From Polytrichum commune (lineage: Eukaryota; Streptophyta; Polytrichopsida; Polytrichales; Polytrichaceae), in contig OX485804.1 in assembly GCA_950295325.1 (NCBI GenBank), positions 23,682,001 through 23,746,000 of the forward strand: a DNA stretch of 64,000 bases. The letters are read 5' to 3'. Position 1 is the stretch's first letter; every line of letters starts with the position of its first letter. A model generated the notes under the pieces. The model made no database searches, was not told the origin of the DNA, and saw nothing but the letters and a program-made list of their open reading frames with translations. Position numbers and translations under genes: made by a program. Below, piece by piece: positions 39,611 through 51,515 of this stretch.

Positions 39611-42135
39611 TTTTTGTTCCATTGTCTAGTTTTTCTTCAGGTTGTTGCTTGATGCAGGCTTTTTGGGCTTGAGGTTTAGGGAAGAGACGTCTTCATCATG
39701 ATTGAATCAACCTTGTAAAAGAATAACAGGACTCGTGGAATGAGTCCATTTAATCAGGTCATATTTACATTTGTTCATACTCCAACTAGCCCAATTCAAT
39801 TGAGAATAGTTTCTTTTGAATGAATCCGTGTTTCACTAATTGTGAAAAAGGTTTGTAAATGATCGTATGATGATTGAATAATGATTGTTTCAACCTCCAA
39901 AAAGTGGCTGCAGTGCTGATGCACCTTGCATATGTAATCACGTGAGTACACAAAGTTGGGTATCGATTGGACATCTACCATACATTGTACACAAGGGAGG
40001 GATGTTTATAGAGCCAGGTTTGAATGTGTAGGAGGGTTATTATGTGAGGTCTGAAAAATGAAAACTTAAATCAGGGCTATGCTTAGCCTATGTAGGGGCA
40101 TCTGTTCAGTAACTTTGTGAATGAAAAATAGGGTTCGTCTTCTGTATGATGACTACCTTATCTCTATATGTGCATCATGTCCCTGTTGTATACATATCTT
40201 AGAATCAAGATTTAAGTAAATATGGACAAAGTACTTGTCTAAAATTAATAATGCTTGTGAGGTTTTAATTTTTGTAATTTTTTTAATGATCTGTTGCATA
40301 GTGGAGACACGCACGGTGCAAAACAAATTCAATGGGGGAATTAATTAGAAGAATATGTTGAAAATCTTAATAATACATATTTTAAGGAGCAATTTGATCA
40401 ACAAACTTTGGAAAACTATAGAGAGAAAATTGTAACACATTATATTAATGCATGCATTTTTCTACACGTACAATTTGCACAAGGTTTAACATGTCTTTGG
40501 TTTTTTTTAAATTTCATTTCATTTCAATCATAAATTTATGTATGGCATCGAAAGTCCCTAGGGCTGCACTCATTGTAAAAGGTCAAAATCCGTGAGCATG
40601 AAAATTTGGGAATACCCCCTAAGGTAAATGAACAAATCTTCTTTTTAGGATCCAAAGTTTTGAATATTTTCTTGTAACTTGCAATTCTTTCATTTGATGA
40701 AAAAACATCCAAACAGATATAAGAATGAAAGTGGCTTTCAAAACTTGGGTGAAAGCTTAAATTGAAATATCTCATTGTTAACTTTGAAGGATTATGGAAA
40801 ACAAAATGCACAACACATTGTGAATGAAATTGTGACTAGGTTCAACACAGAGTGCAAGCATGGCAAAGTGGATCAAAAAAATCCTCCGGTATCTAAAAAC
40901 CTTAAATTTTTTTGGTCAAACGCCTAAACGTAGTAGCAAAATGTTGTTTAAATTGAGTATTTTTTCATGGTGACCTCTATTGTTATGCTAGGTATTCAAA
41001 TGTAGAATATCAAGATGAGATCTTCAAAACTTATCGTTAAAGATAATGCTCAAAATTAAATGGCTAAATTTGGTTTTGGATGTAAATTTCACAACCTTAA
41101 TTATTTTGAACTTGATTTTTTTTTTCTTCATATTTGTTGAATTCATTATACACTCAAGGTCATCATCAAATAATTTTGTAGAAATTCATCAATTCAATCC
41201 AATTTTATCATATTTAAAATAAATCATTGACAATTACTTGTTCAATATAATGACCGCTTGCACACCCACTTCCACTGTCTTCTAAAATATGTGGACTCTC
41301 TTGAGATTGTTTTTATCAACATAAATTGCTTGGCTTTGTAGATCAATATGATTCAAAAATGTTTATGATCTTTTTTTTCAAAGAATCCAAAGTTAGTATA
41401 TCATTTGGAATCATTTTCATTTAACACTTGTGCAAGGATCAAGAGTTGTCCACTTTACCATGCTTGCACCCCACTGTGTACGTTATTTTTCATAATTTTT
41501 CATACCAGTTATGAATGTGCATGGGGTTTAATCCCGTATTAAAATTACACACTCACCTGCTTTTTGGCCCTTTACATTAGTGCACCCCCCGAGTCAAAAG
41601 TACAAACTCATGGAGTACCAACCCTCTACTTTGACGTGGTCATAATATACAAGCCTTCAAGTGTAGTGTAAAGACAAACGCAACCATGCTCTCAACGAAG
41701 CGATATAATTTCATTACCACCCTACTTGTGTGGGCCCTTTTACATCATAAGAAATCAAGGGGGTGGTATGAGATTTTGAACTTCATGTTCTCCTAGTTTT
41801 GTGTTGGACTGACCTCTTTAACCTAGGGTGATGTAGAACTTGATAGACCTTGAAACATCATCCAATGCATGCCCATGTAATAGGTTGACTCCAAGTAGGT
41901 TGTCATCCATTCAAACTTCTTTGATCCCTTATTAGTCCCTCAAGCTCTAGTGTAAAATGCTCCTAAATGAAAAGTTGATGGGTCCTTTAACACTATGTAT
42001 ATGAGACTTTACAAATTGCACAAATACCGATCCCTTCACATGGAGTTGCCCTAAAAGGGTGTAGTAGGCACAAGAATTGCTCGCCTTCCCCTTGCACTAC
42101 GGTAGTTGACCCCTAATAACTCCACTACAGTGTAA
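39611..42135. other. Spacer downstream of the RPN2-like gene
   Basis: AT-rich sequence with no recognised gene, repeat array or RNA gene. Short open frames here show no family signature. Confidence 0.55.
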
Positions 42136-42157
42136 GATAGATAGATAGATAGATAGA
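42136..42157. repeat. (GATA)n microsatellite
   Basis: About five GATA units directly left of the 161-bp tandem duplication. Confidence 0.85.
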
Positions 42158-42160
42158 AAC

Positions 42161-42482
42161 TCCAACCCCTTTCAAGCAAGGGGCCGGCGTGAATAAAGTG
42201 TCCGTTCGTAATGCCATGACCCGATGCCCATTGGACGAGGGGACATTGGGACAAATACTACTCTCCCCTCGAGGATGGACACTATAGTGACACACTATAC
42301 AAGTTCCTAGCTAGCCACTAGTCCAACCCCTTTCAAGCAAGGGGCCGGCGTGAATAAAGTGTCCGTTCGTAATGCCATGACCCGATGCCCACTGGACAAG
42401 GGGACATTGGGACAAATACTACTCTCCCCTCGAGGATGGACACTATAGTGACACACTATACAAGTTCCTAGCTAGCCACTAG
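42161..42482. repeat. Near-perfect 161-bp tandem duplication
   Basis: The two copies start at 42161 and 42322 with TCCAACCCCTTTCAAGCAAG. By eye they differ at about two positions (ATTGGACGAG versus ACTGGACAAG), so the duplication is recent. The unit contains several short inverted pairs (CACTATAGTG; CTAGCTAG) and no coding frame. Confidence 0.93.
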
Positions 42483-42690
42483 TGCCTTGAAGATACCGGA
42501 CATGGTATCCCCCCAAAGGGCTTTGAGGTACCCATACAACAAGGTCCAAGGACCCCCCACCATAGTTGGGTGGACTAAGGTGGTGAGCACCATGCCGGCA
42601 TGGGGAATAGAACCCACAACGTCCTCATTGGAGGTCATGGGCCCTGACCACCAAGCCAAGGCCCGTGGTGCCTCTACAGTGTAACCTATT
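42483..42690 (-). mobile_element. SINE-like element with tRNA-derived head (minus strand)
   Basis: On the minus strand, GCCTTGGCTTGGTGGTCAGG resembles a tRNA D-arm/A box, and GGGTTCTATTCCCC about 40 bases later resembles a T-arm/B box. A non-tRNA body follows toward 42483 and contains CACCTTAGTCCACCCAACTA. The arrangement matches plant SINEs of the Au type in layout. I cannot confirm family membership. Confidence 0.45.
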
Positions 42691-44519
42691 AGAGAAATAA
42701 GCAAATAGAATGAAGTGGATGTTTCCTCGTGGCAGCACTTGAGCGGCAGTATATGTGTGTGGTTTTCCATTTCCTTGGGAGACGATCCAAGTGTCACCGT
42801 AAAATTGGAGAGAGGAACAAAGTCTCGTAACACTGTAAGGATAAGTCACACTACAAAGGACTTATTACATGCTTAATGTGGTGTCTCCGTGTCTCTGCCA
42901 CTCTTGGGCACAGAGTGAGAGCTGCCCATGGGAATTCATCGCAAATGTGACAACTTCTCAAGAAATATGAGTAATAGGTGTGGCTACAGAGAGGGATCTG
43001 CCTGATGAGATTCTGTCGAATGTGGCGATGTACTAAGGTGGATGTGTGTTCGTTCGGATACTTCTCTCTTTGCACCCACTTCTTGTAGGATATGAAACAC
43101 ACCATTTGCGAGGGATTAGCAAACTTCAACCATGCCCATAGCCATGGATCTCATAATTCTCGGAACTCATATGAATATCTAATTCATAATCAAAGTGAAG
43201 ATTCTCGTGCTCTTTAAGTGGTAGTATAGATCCCCCCAATCATGTTAACTACTATGCTTAGAATGGTTAGCATACTTTCAGCATGTAGTCCAATCTATGT
43301 TAAACACATGTATTTTCAATGTCTGTTCTTAGATCCGCACCTAACCACAAAATACCCAATTATAGGTGTCCAGATGAATTATTTATTCCTATGTTGGAAT
43401 TATGTCCCCTCCCCACTTGACTTTAGCGAAGCCTAAAAGTTGGTTCTAAAAACACGGCCTCCACACATCGACATTATCTAGTGCCGAGCCTAGTTGGCAA
43501 ATGATGTGGCATGGCTTAAAAGTGGAGGTTTTAAGCCTTGAGCACCAACCCTCCCATCAGTACCTAGACATGAGGCAAGAATATAGGACTTTTAAAAGTG
43601 TCGCCTCCCGCCCTTGTGATTGGTTTCTTTTTAGTCTTAGCTATGAGGGCACGAGGATCTCCATTAGACATTTGGGGATGGGACAAAAAATATCCAACAT
43701 TCATTGCTTGGTAGATAAAACCATGAACATGTGTGAAAGCTACTTAACTAAAACCTACTAAAAAATCTCCGGAGCAAGTTCTTGTAAGTGCATTGGGATA
43801 GGCAGATGCCTCTGCTATAACCGAGGGAGCTTTACCCGGGTTTTAGGAAAGACTTGGTTATTTGGTGAAGTCAGGTGGGGAGGGGCCACTAGATTCGTGT
43901 ATCCTTAAGCCTGCACCTGACGAAGGGCATCTCTGAGTGTCCGAACCTCGATCGCTTTCCATATTGCCTGCCTGCCTGGCCCCTTGTGGGTAGCTGCAAA
44001 CAAGCAGGACGACTCAGCATCCTTTGGATTGTCATTTGGCCAGTGCCTCCCGTCTCAGCTTAACTTTGTCCTGCTTCTGCTTGTGGTCCGGAAGACAATT
44101 TCAAGGTGAGACTTCTCCCGCGCATCCCCAGGCTGTCGATCTGTAAGCTATTCTCTCCCAGTGATTGGTGCTGCTATTCATGGCCGCTCTAACTCTCCAG
44201 TTTGGCAAATCTTATGTGCCTTTTCCGCATCCGAACTTGCGGGGTTCGTTGTGTTGCAAGGACTGGCTTGTAAAGATATCATGTGACTGGCCGGCTAGTG
44301 TTGTACTTGCTGTTTTCTGGTCAGTTTTGGCGCTTGGGCCTCGTTTGATATCCAAGTGAGCAGAATTGTGATAGTAAGCGTGTTTGTGAAAGTAGTTCCA
44401 AGGTTATAGCGTGACTAGTTGGTCAATTTAATGAAGAATTTTGGATTTATGTTGTTTTCCACATTTGTTAACAAAGGTAGTCCATAACGCATTAGTTCAA
44501 CACCCTGAGACACCTTGAA
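42691..44519. other. Spacer with repeat remnants
   Basis: A weak third copy of dispersed repeat B lies near 43180-43380. An open frame near 44180-44340 (starts MAALTLQFGKSYVPFPHP, with a hydrophobic segment) might be an exon of the unidentified gene to the right, but I could not connect it. Confidence 0.35.
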
Positions 44520-44895
44520 ATGGCCACCTCAGACTACTCTGCCGACGGAGTCACAAAAGGAGTATCAAACCCTCACAAGAGCTATTGCACCAAAAATCGC
44601 AAGGTGAGCTATGCGAAATTTTTCCAGAAGTCTTGTGGTTGATACATATGTAGCTTGCCCTGTTGGAGTCTTTGAACATACTTCATCTTCATGTTTGTTG
44701 GTGATGTAGAGAAGAGAAAACTTTCTGGTGAGGACTTTGTATCAGACATATGTTCCATACCTCCTTCCGGTTGAGAATGGTATATGGCACAACTTGCTTA
44801 CAGTACATGAACATATTAATTTCGTTCTGAATTACAGGGTAGTTAGGGCTCAAAGGAGTCGGTTGGATTTGCATGAGCGCATAGTCTCCATTTAG
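44520..44895 (+). CDS. Unidentified small two-exon gene candidate
   Basis: I do not recognise this protein. Exon 1 (44520-44603) encodes 28 residues from MATSDYSADG and ends CGCAAG^GTGAGC. Exon 2 (44710-44895) follows a TAG acceptor and continues in phase as RRENFLVRTLYQTYVPYLLP to a TAG stop, giving 89 residues. In-phase joining at plausible splice sites is the only support. It could instead be the 5' part of a larger transcript ending with the 311-codon frame at 45555-46490. Confidence 0.25.
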
Positions 44896-45554
44896 TGTTC
44901 CACACTCACTTCAGGTAGAACAAGTCCTTCAAACAATTTTGAGTGTCAGAATGAAAAGGGTCCTGAAGTCCATCACCTATGTCCAGTATCTAGGATAAAG
45001 GTAGATGCTAACCACTGGTGAAAGTGGTACACCTGCCATCGTCCTAGATTTTGAGACAGAGGTGACATCTGCCCCCCCTGTGAATGATAGAAATTAGAGT
45101 GTACAACTCTCATGGATTAACTATACAAAGATACTTGCATCTTATGGACCCTCTAGAATTTTGTGTCCACGTAAACTTATGAGTTTTTAATGGGTCACAG
45201 CCATGATGATATCCACCTCCCGGCTGCAATCTTGGAGTTTGCTAATCCAGCTCTTGGATTTCGATGTTTTAAGTACCTTAAGCTTTAGTGTGACCTTGGC
45301 ATAACCTTTGTTATATGAGGTTGTTTTCTGGTTTAGGGCGAGACTAATCTACTTTGATACTGACGGATGAGTGCTCGGTCACCAAACTTATGATGTATTG
45401 AAGTTCCCATGTGAATTGCGTGTTCAATTATATTATATTGGAGAGTCATCTGACCCTATCAACCCCCTAGGACTTGCTATTTTGGAGGACCAAAGTTCAG
45501 AGAAAGCGAGTGAGTAAAATATGACTAAATTATTGCGCCGGTATCCTGCAGAAA

Positions 45555-46490
45555 ATGAACCTACTAGCAGTCTTGATTTTCTTTGCCTCTTTAGAGGCAA
45601 TACTGGAGGAATATTACAGCACCAATAGGAGATGGCGGATCAAGTTATTTACAGTAGTGATGTCACTTACTCTAATCCCCAATCTCGTCGCTCTTTTCGA
45701 GTTTTTTACCTCCCCCAGGTCTAAATTGCTAAGGATCCTAGATGCCCTCCATGATTACCTTCATGGCGGTAGCAAAGAGAAGTATTATGATTATCTTTGC
45801 ACCATCGGCAAGCCCATGTTCTGCAACCCTTTCAGGCAGAAGAGCATGAATTGTAGGCACTATAAAATCATGACTGAAGAGATTTTAGAAGAAGGGAATG
45901 ACATATTGTTCCCAGACACCGATTCTCTAAACTGTAGAATAGTGGTATCAAACCAGGAAGAAGGGGTCATTAAAAACCTGACTCAAGAGGGATACGTCCT
46001 TTACGACAAAGAAGATGGGGTATATCAGTTTTATTGCAAGACAACAAAAAGTATGTCTTATCTCAACATTGAACCAGGGATGGAATGCAAGATTGATTAC
46101 AACATAAATCTCCTTGACTCTGAGGTGGATTTGCTGTATGACTTCTATAACGAGACACTTGTGTGTACGACAGTGAAGCCAACGGGTTGCTCGTTCTCAG
46201 ATTCATTTCATTGCAGCTGTGATGATGCAGTCAATGTGATAAAGTTCCTGGAGTTTGTTAAATTCACTGGCAGAGAATGTTGTTTTACCGTGAAGTCTGT
46301 GTTGAGATTCAAGAACTCATCAAGGCTGCACTGCCACAGCTTGAAGGAGGCAGTGAGTTTGGTAATAGGCAAGAAGAGATTCATCTTCACAGTTTTGTCT
46401 GGCGATAAAGTGGCTGAAGGAGGTGGAGGTGAGACAGCACTGCACAAGGTTGTGGACATGATACTCCAGGAGATCATGTACCTAGCCTGA
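45555..46490 (+). CDS. Unidentified 311-residue protein with N-terminal membrane segments
   Basis: This uninterrupted frame is far longer than chance frames in this AT-rich region. The N-terminus has two hydrophobic stretches (about residues 1-17, LLAVLIFFASLEAIL, and 32-52, LFTVVMSLTLIPNLVALFEF) separated by a basic YSTNRRWRIK. The rest looks soluble and is cysteine-rich, including HCSCDD and GRECCF. It ends ILQEIMYLA. I cannot assign a family or role. The start codon lies just after a CTGCAG, a possible acceptor, so an upstream exon may exist. It lies about 290 bases left of dead gypsy sequence, so a transposon-associated origin cannot be excluded. Confidence 0.45.
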   Translation: MNLLAVLIFFASLEAILEEYYSTNRRWRIKLFTVVMSLTLIPNLVALFEFFTSPRSKLLRILDALHDYLHGGSKEKYYDYLCTIGKPMFCNPFRQKSMNCRHYKIMTEEILEEGNDILFPDTDSLNCRIVVSNQEEGVIKNLTQEGYVLYDKEDGVYQFYCKTTKSMSYLNIEPGMECKIDYNINLLDSEVDLLYDFYNETLVCTTVKPTGCSFSDSFHCSCDDAVNVIKFLEFVKFTGRECCFTVKSVLRFKNSSRLHCHSLKEAVSLVIGKKRFIFTVLSGDKVAEGGGGETALHKVVDMILQEIMYLA

Positions 46491-46578
46491 GCATCGATCG
46501 ACGCTTAATGAGGTGCACTTCTATTATTGAGCAAAATTTTGTGCAATATATCATCAATTTCCAAGGTTTGGAGGTTCA

Positions 46579-46598
46579 ACAACAACAACAACAACAAA
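46579..46598. repeat. (CAA)n microsatellite
   Basis: About seven CAA units downstream of the 311-codon frame. Confidence 0.85.
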
Positions 46599-46784
46599 CT
46601 GCATGTTTGCTATGTATTGTTACGATTAGTAAGCATAGTTAGGGTTTCGGCATTGTTAGAACGTAGAAGCTAAAAGCTTCGTAGGTGGAAACTTTTGGAA
46701 GCTAAGTTGTTACCATTTCACTTAGTATTGATATCAAGTTCTTAGGTAGTTTAATTTATTATTGCTATGATTGGTAATGAGACA

Positions 46785-49519
46785 ATGGGGATTGCGTTTG
46801 TACCATGGCAAGTGCAAGTTTTTCCATGACCGACTAGCATATCTAGGTCATATAATTATCCCAGGAGGTTATGAGCCCAAAACAGTGCTCACATGTGTTC
46901 TTAACCTTTAAAGTGCATTAAAACTTAGGCTTTGATATTGCATCAATTATTCTAAAACATAAAAAGAGTGGTGGTTTTGAGTTTAGATTAAAGATAAATG
47001 TAAGGGTAGGTTGTTAGAGTTTTGGTGCTTGTAGGGTGGAATTATTAATTTGGGAATTAGTTAGTGGGTTTATTAAGTTTAAGAGCCTAGGTTAAGTAGA
47101 GTTGGGTTTGATTTTGATTGGAATGGGATCGGTCACTGTTCATTTTGGGGGAGAACACAGTGTTCGCCCTAGCAATTTTCGGATCACTGGATCGGGGCCG
47201 GTTGAGGTGGCTGCCTTCGGCATTCAAACACACACTCGACTAGGACCCGGGGGAGGAGGTGAGCGGCGAAGCTCCACCGCTGGGAGCGTTGCGGCCAGGG
47301 CCTAGGTGGTGGAAGCCTGGGATTGCGGGAACGAAGACTGAGTGATCGTCCAGTGATAGAGGGGCTAAGCTCAACCGAGGAAGGGAGTGAGCGTCTCTGG
47401 ACACGACTTATTCTTGGCCAAATTGAGTAGATAAGAAGCGGCAGCTGGTTGAATCAAGGAGGACAGTAGCTACGGAGGAGTGATTGAGTAAGCTCCCTTC
47501 AATTCCAACAAGATCACTGGCCATTCGAGTGACAGGTAGTGAGGCCAATGCAGGCAATACCGCTCACATTACAAAAATTCTGCCGCCAAGAGTAGTCAGA
47601 CTAGTTCCAAGAATTATATTGGGAGCATGGGGGAGAAAATTCACTGTGCATTCGAGGACAAGATGCCATCATGCCTGCCTGAAGCAAGACATTTTACTCA
47701 CCAAGGCTACCGCCAAGGAGCTGGATTCGGTCAACTAAGGTGTGGTTCAAATTTCCTTGAGTTGGGTCCGAGGAGGAATGAGGTGTTGGGTTCGGCAGGA
47801 GCCGAAGGATGACCCAGGTGAGGGGGTCGCAGGAGGAAGGAGCGAGCAGTCAGTTGAGGCTGCGGTAGGACTGGAAGTAAAGGGGGGCAGATACTCTGGA
47901 GGGAAGGGTCACCGAACTCCCAAAGGCCAGGGAGGTGATAAAAGCTTGGACAGGGGCAAGACGGCGTTCCAGCTGGCCGAGAGTTGAACAGAATTGGACC
48001 CTGTAAGCGGTGACCAAGTATTGAAGTATTATGTGGAATTTAACAAAGTGATAAGGTAGTAAGTGTTGGACTAATTAATGGCATTGCCACCTCAATTATG
48101 GAAGTGGCTGGCATTGATGTTATAAGACAAGTGTTTAGGCTAGTTGGTTAGTTCATAATGTGGGCTTGTAGTGATTAGGGGGTGTAGGAAGTTGCTCATG
48201 GCATGAACCATTTGGGGATCGCTACGAGGAAGGGGAGTATTTATAAATGCTCTTAGCCTTATGTTCTTGAATAAAGTTGTGTGTTCAATGTTCAAGCGGT
48301 GGAAGTATTGGGAATTGGTTCAAGCTCTCAGGAGTTCTAGTAAGCATATGTGAGCCATAGGCTCTCACCCGGACTACGACGCTTAAGGGTGGGGGTTTGT
48401 GGCTGACAGAGGTCTTGAAATGCAACAAACTAAGGTGGATGCTTTACAAAAGATCCCGGCACCAGTCGATGTGCCAAGACTTCGTTCTTTCTTGGGCTTG
48501 GCGAATTACCATTGTTGATTTGTCAAGAACTTTAGCTTGATCGCCAAGCCTTTCAGCATTTTTACGAGCAAGGACCAACCTTGGACTTGGAGTTGTGAGC
48601 AACAACAAACATTCAAGACATTGAAGCAGAGACTGGGTGCCATTCCAGTGCTTAGACGTCATGATGTCTCCAAATCTTTCTAGTTGCACACGGATTGGAG
48701 TTCATTGGGTTTGGGAGCAGTTCTTACTTAGAAGGATGACATTGGCTGGGGGTATGTTGTTGGTTATGCTTCGCAAAGTAACAACATTGCGGAGGCTAAT
48801 TATTCATCCTACGAGGGAGAAACGTTGGCGGCGGTGTGGGCTATTGTCCATTTCTGGCCATATCTCTATAGTCAACGCTTTATTTTAGTGACTAACCATC
48901 ACCTTTTACAGTGGCTCATGAAGTCGTATAAGCTTACTAGCAATCTCGCCAAGTCGGTTTTATTGCTCGAGGAGTACAACTTTGAGGTGGTACTTTGTGC
49001 TAGGATTGCCAACTTGGATGCAAATGGATTCTCACGCAATCTAAGTCCTTTAGATGACGACTTGACTGGAGCCAGGTGGCATGGGGATTGTAATCGAGAG
49101 GCAATTCCAAGTTGGCATGCAATTGCTTACATCATTTTGTTTTCTAGCGTTGCTGTTGAGGTTTTGATTCAGGGCTCAGATGTTGGGACTGATCGACCTC
49201 AAGTTATTGTGGATATTTGGGAGGATCTTCCCGTATTACAGAAGCTTCAGTAAGGGACCTTTCCCTTCTCTATCTCGGTGATGGAAAATGATAGGATTGG
49301 ACATCGAATAATAAACTTCCATTGGGAGAACGGTTTGTTATTTCGATTATGGTTGGATAGACAATGCGTATTGTTCCTAGACCGGACTAGCAGGCCTCCT
49401 TGGTACGGCAAGTGCACAAGGAACTTTGACATTCGGACATATGTAGGACACATTTGATGTTGCGTGGCCAATATTGGTGGACTGGCACGTATCAACAGGT
49501 AGCTGCTTATGTCGGAAGG
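46785..49519 (+). pseudogene. Dead Ty3/gypsy pol fragment: reverse transcriptase, RNase H, integrase zinc finger
   Basis: Gypsy reverse transcriptase sequence reads up to 46869 (LAYLGHIII), is split by the element 46870-48408, and resumes in frame at 48414. Then come RSFLGLANY (RT thumb), an RNase H region with LHTDWSSLGLGAVL, SSYEGETLAAVWAI and TNHHLLQWLM, and an integrase N-terminal zinc-binding stretch (HLMLRGQYWWTG, VAAYVGRC). At 49519 the next element begins, so the integrase core is missing. In-frame stops at 48516, 48681 and 48729, and further lesions near 49430, show it is inactive. The left end is truncated: no gag, protease or LTR was found. Confidence 0.85.
46870..48408 (+). mobile_element. 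TG..CA-type LTR insertion (E1), probably a solo LTR
   Basis: This 1539-bp insertion splits the gypsy frame and is flanked by 5-bp direct repeats GAGGT (46865-46869 and 48409-48413). It starts TATGAGCCC (TG mutated to TA relative to the related TGTGAGCCC at 50951) and ends GGCTGACA. Near the right end is CTCACCCGGACTACGACG, shared with the other E elements. A possible polyadenylation signal AATAAA lies at about 48271. No protein-coding region was found, which suits a solo LTR. The interior is much richer in G and purines than its surroundings. Confidence 0.8.
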
Positions 49520-50209
49520 TGTCGCAACCCTTGCTAGCCCCCTTAACAATTTTACCAATTTCATTTCTAGCAAAGGTTATGAACGCTAAGCCTTTGCATT
49601 CCGCCATGCTAATGGTTAGCTCCTCTTACCCCGGGCCTTAAAGTTCATAAGAGGGGAACCAACCCTCTTACTTTGCTTTCGGGACTCACCCATCAATCGG
49701 TAACCAATTCTTAGATGTGGACTTCCATCCATGTAAATCCCATCTTATGTTGATCATCGCATTGCCGGAGCAACACTACAACAACCCGAACCATACTAGG
49801 CAACTATGGCCTCACATTGGGCCAAAGTCCATGGAGGCTGTGCCATTCGGCCTCAGGTGGGTGAGGCCACACCACCTCACCCATATAAGCCTCTAGGACT
49901 CTACGCGGGGCCCCTACCCCACCGTCAAGAAACCTTTTGTCTCTCTACCAAGAGTTGGGGCCAAGTAGACATCTTTCCTTGGCCGTTGGGCCTAGAAGCC
50001 CTCAGCAGCTTCAAACCATCATAACTTCCTTGTATGATGTCTGATGCTAACAATAAACCACTCCATCTTTATCTACGTTTCACGTAGATGCCGATGCACT
50101 TCTCACTTGCCCCATTTAGGCAAGTATTGAGGAGTTATGCCTGTTCGAACCTTGGCAATTTTGGGAATCACTCCCAGGCATTGCTGTACCAAGGCGTTGT
50201 CCTGGGACA
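49520..50209 (+). mobile_element. Left LTR (690 bp) of a short LTR retroelement
   Basis: Begins TGTCGCAACCCTTGC and ends GGGACA, so it has TG..CA ends. It aligns over its full length with the right copy (50605-50950 plus 53730-54074) at roughly nine in ten positions by eye. CCCATATAAGCC near 49880 is a candidate TATA box of the LTR promoter. It interrupts the integrase zinc-finger sequence of the gypsy element. Confidence 0.8.
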
Positions 50210-50604
50210 TCGCCCCACTCAAATTGCCATAACTCCTAGCTTATACCTCCGATTGAGGTGTTCTTGAGCATTCTAGAATCTACATGCTATAAGCTACGCA
50301 TAGCTCATGGCCCTACACTCATACCTCTTAGTCTCTGTGGGTGGGGGGCGTTCCCAACGCCCATGGCCCTCACCCACACTAGGATCACTTGGGTCCTCTC
50401 ACCAACGGCGCCACAAGTCTTGGGTGTCACTCCGGGGTCCCCCTTGTGCCCATGGTGTTTCAGACACTCCTCATGGAGAGGTGCGCGACACTCACCCCCA
50501 CCAAATAGAATCGATGCCCTCATCGACTATACTCGTAGTCGACACACCAATTCTCAAGTTGCAATCCTCTATGGTGTGGCATTGTGTTTACCTTAGGGCG
50601 TGAC
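50210..50604 (+). mobile_element. Internal region (about 395 bp) of the short LTR element
   Basis: Lies between two 690-bp direct repeats. It has no recognisable gag or pol and no obvious primer-binding site, so the element is non-autonomous and TRIM-like in layout, with long LTRs for that class. Confidence 0.6.
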
Positions 50605-51320
50605 TGTCGCAACCCTTGCTAGCCCATTAACAACATTACCAATTTTCATTTCTAGCAAAGGTTACGAGCGCTAACCCTTCGTATTCCGCCATGCTAATGG
50701 TTAGCTCCTCCTACCCCGGACCTTATAGTTCATAAAAGGGGAACCAATTCTCCTACTTTGCTTTCGGGACTCACCCCTTAATTGGTAACCAATCCTTAGA
50801 TGTGGACTTCCATCCATGGAAGTCCAATCTTTTGTTGATCATTGCGTTGCCGCAGTAACACTACAACAATCCGAAGCGTACTAGGCAACTATGGCCTCAC
50901 ATTGGGCCAAAGCCCATGGAGGCCGTGCCATTCGGCCTCGGGTGGGTGAGTGTGAGCCCGAAATCGTACTCACATTAATCCTTAATCGCAAAAACATGGC
51001 TAATACGTTGATTTCACGCTTGATGGAATTATCAAGTGATGAGAAAGGTGAGGCGTTGAATATCTTGGTAAAATTAGGCTAAGAGGTAATTAGGAGCTAG
51101 AAGTGAAATTAACCTTAGAGGAGAAAGGGGATGTGAAGACATAAGCGTTTAATGGAGAGTCTAGTAAAAGCGTACTTAGGAAAACCAAGAAAAACCAATA
51201 GAATAAAGGAGGGGTCATAATAATGACCGTTATTTATTGAACGATAGTTACATGAATAGCTCAGGAGAATGGGTAAGCGCCGGTTGGTTGGGTACTAATT
51301 TCCTGCCTAGAAATCACTAG

Positions 51321-51434
51321 CCAAGTCATGTGTAAGGCACTAAACGGTCAGACAAACTCAACGGGAATCGAACTCGGACCGTCTAAGTGTAATACTAACA
51401 TCCTTCCTCAACCAACCGAGGAAACATGACTTGG
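51321..51434 (-). repeat. tRNA-like sequence framed by a 10-bp inverted repeat, inside E2
   Basis: On the minus strand, CTCGGTTGGTTGAGG (A box and D-arm, with pairing CTC/GAG) is followed by GAGTTCGATTCCC (B box and T-arm). The stretch is bracketed by CCAAGTCATG (51321-51330) and CATGACTTGG (51425-51434). The anticodon stem is poor, so a functional tRNA is unlikely. It is probably a SINE or tRNA-derived insertion. Confidence 0.45.
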
Positions 51435-51515
51435 TGACCACAACCACAACGACTCACAACTTATACCATAACATGAGCGTGATTACTTGGTAACAACTAT
51501 GGGGGATTACTTTTA

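Noticed and set aside
46865-46878. Host gene ending with LGHIII before an intron
   Set aside because: The motif continues after 48408 in a gypsy reverse transcriptase frame, and the gap has a target duplication, so it is an insertion and not an intron.
51358-51424. Functional tRNA gene on the minus strand
   Set aside because: The A and B boxes fit, but the anticodon and acceptor stems do not pair properly and it lies inside a transposable element.
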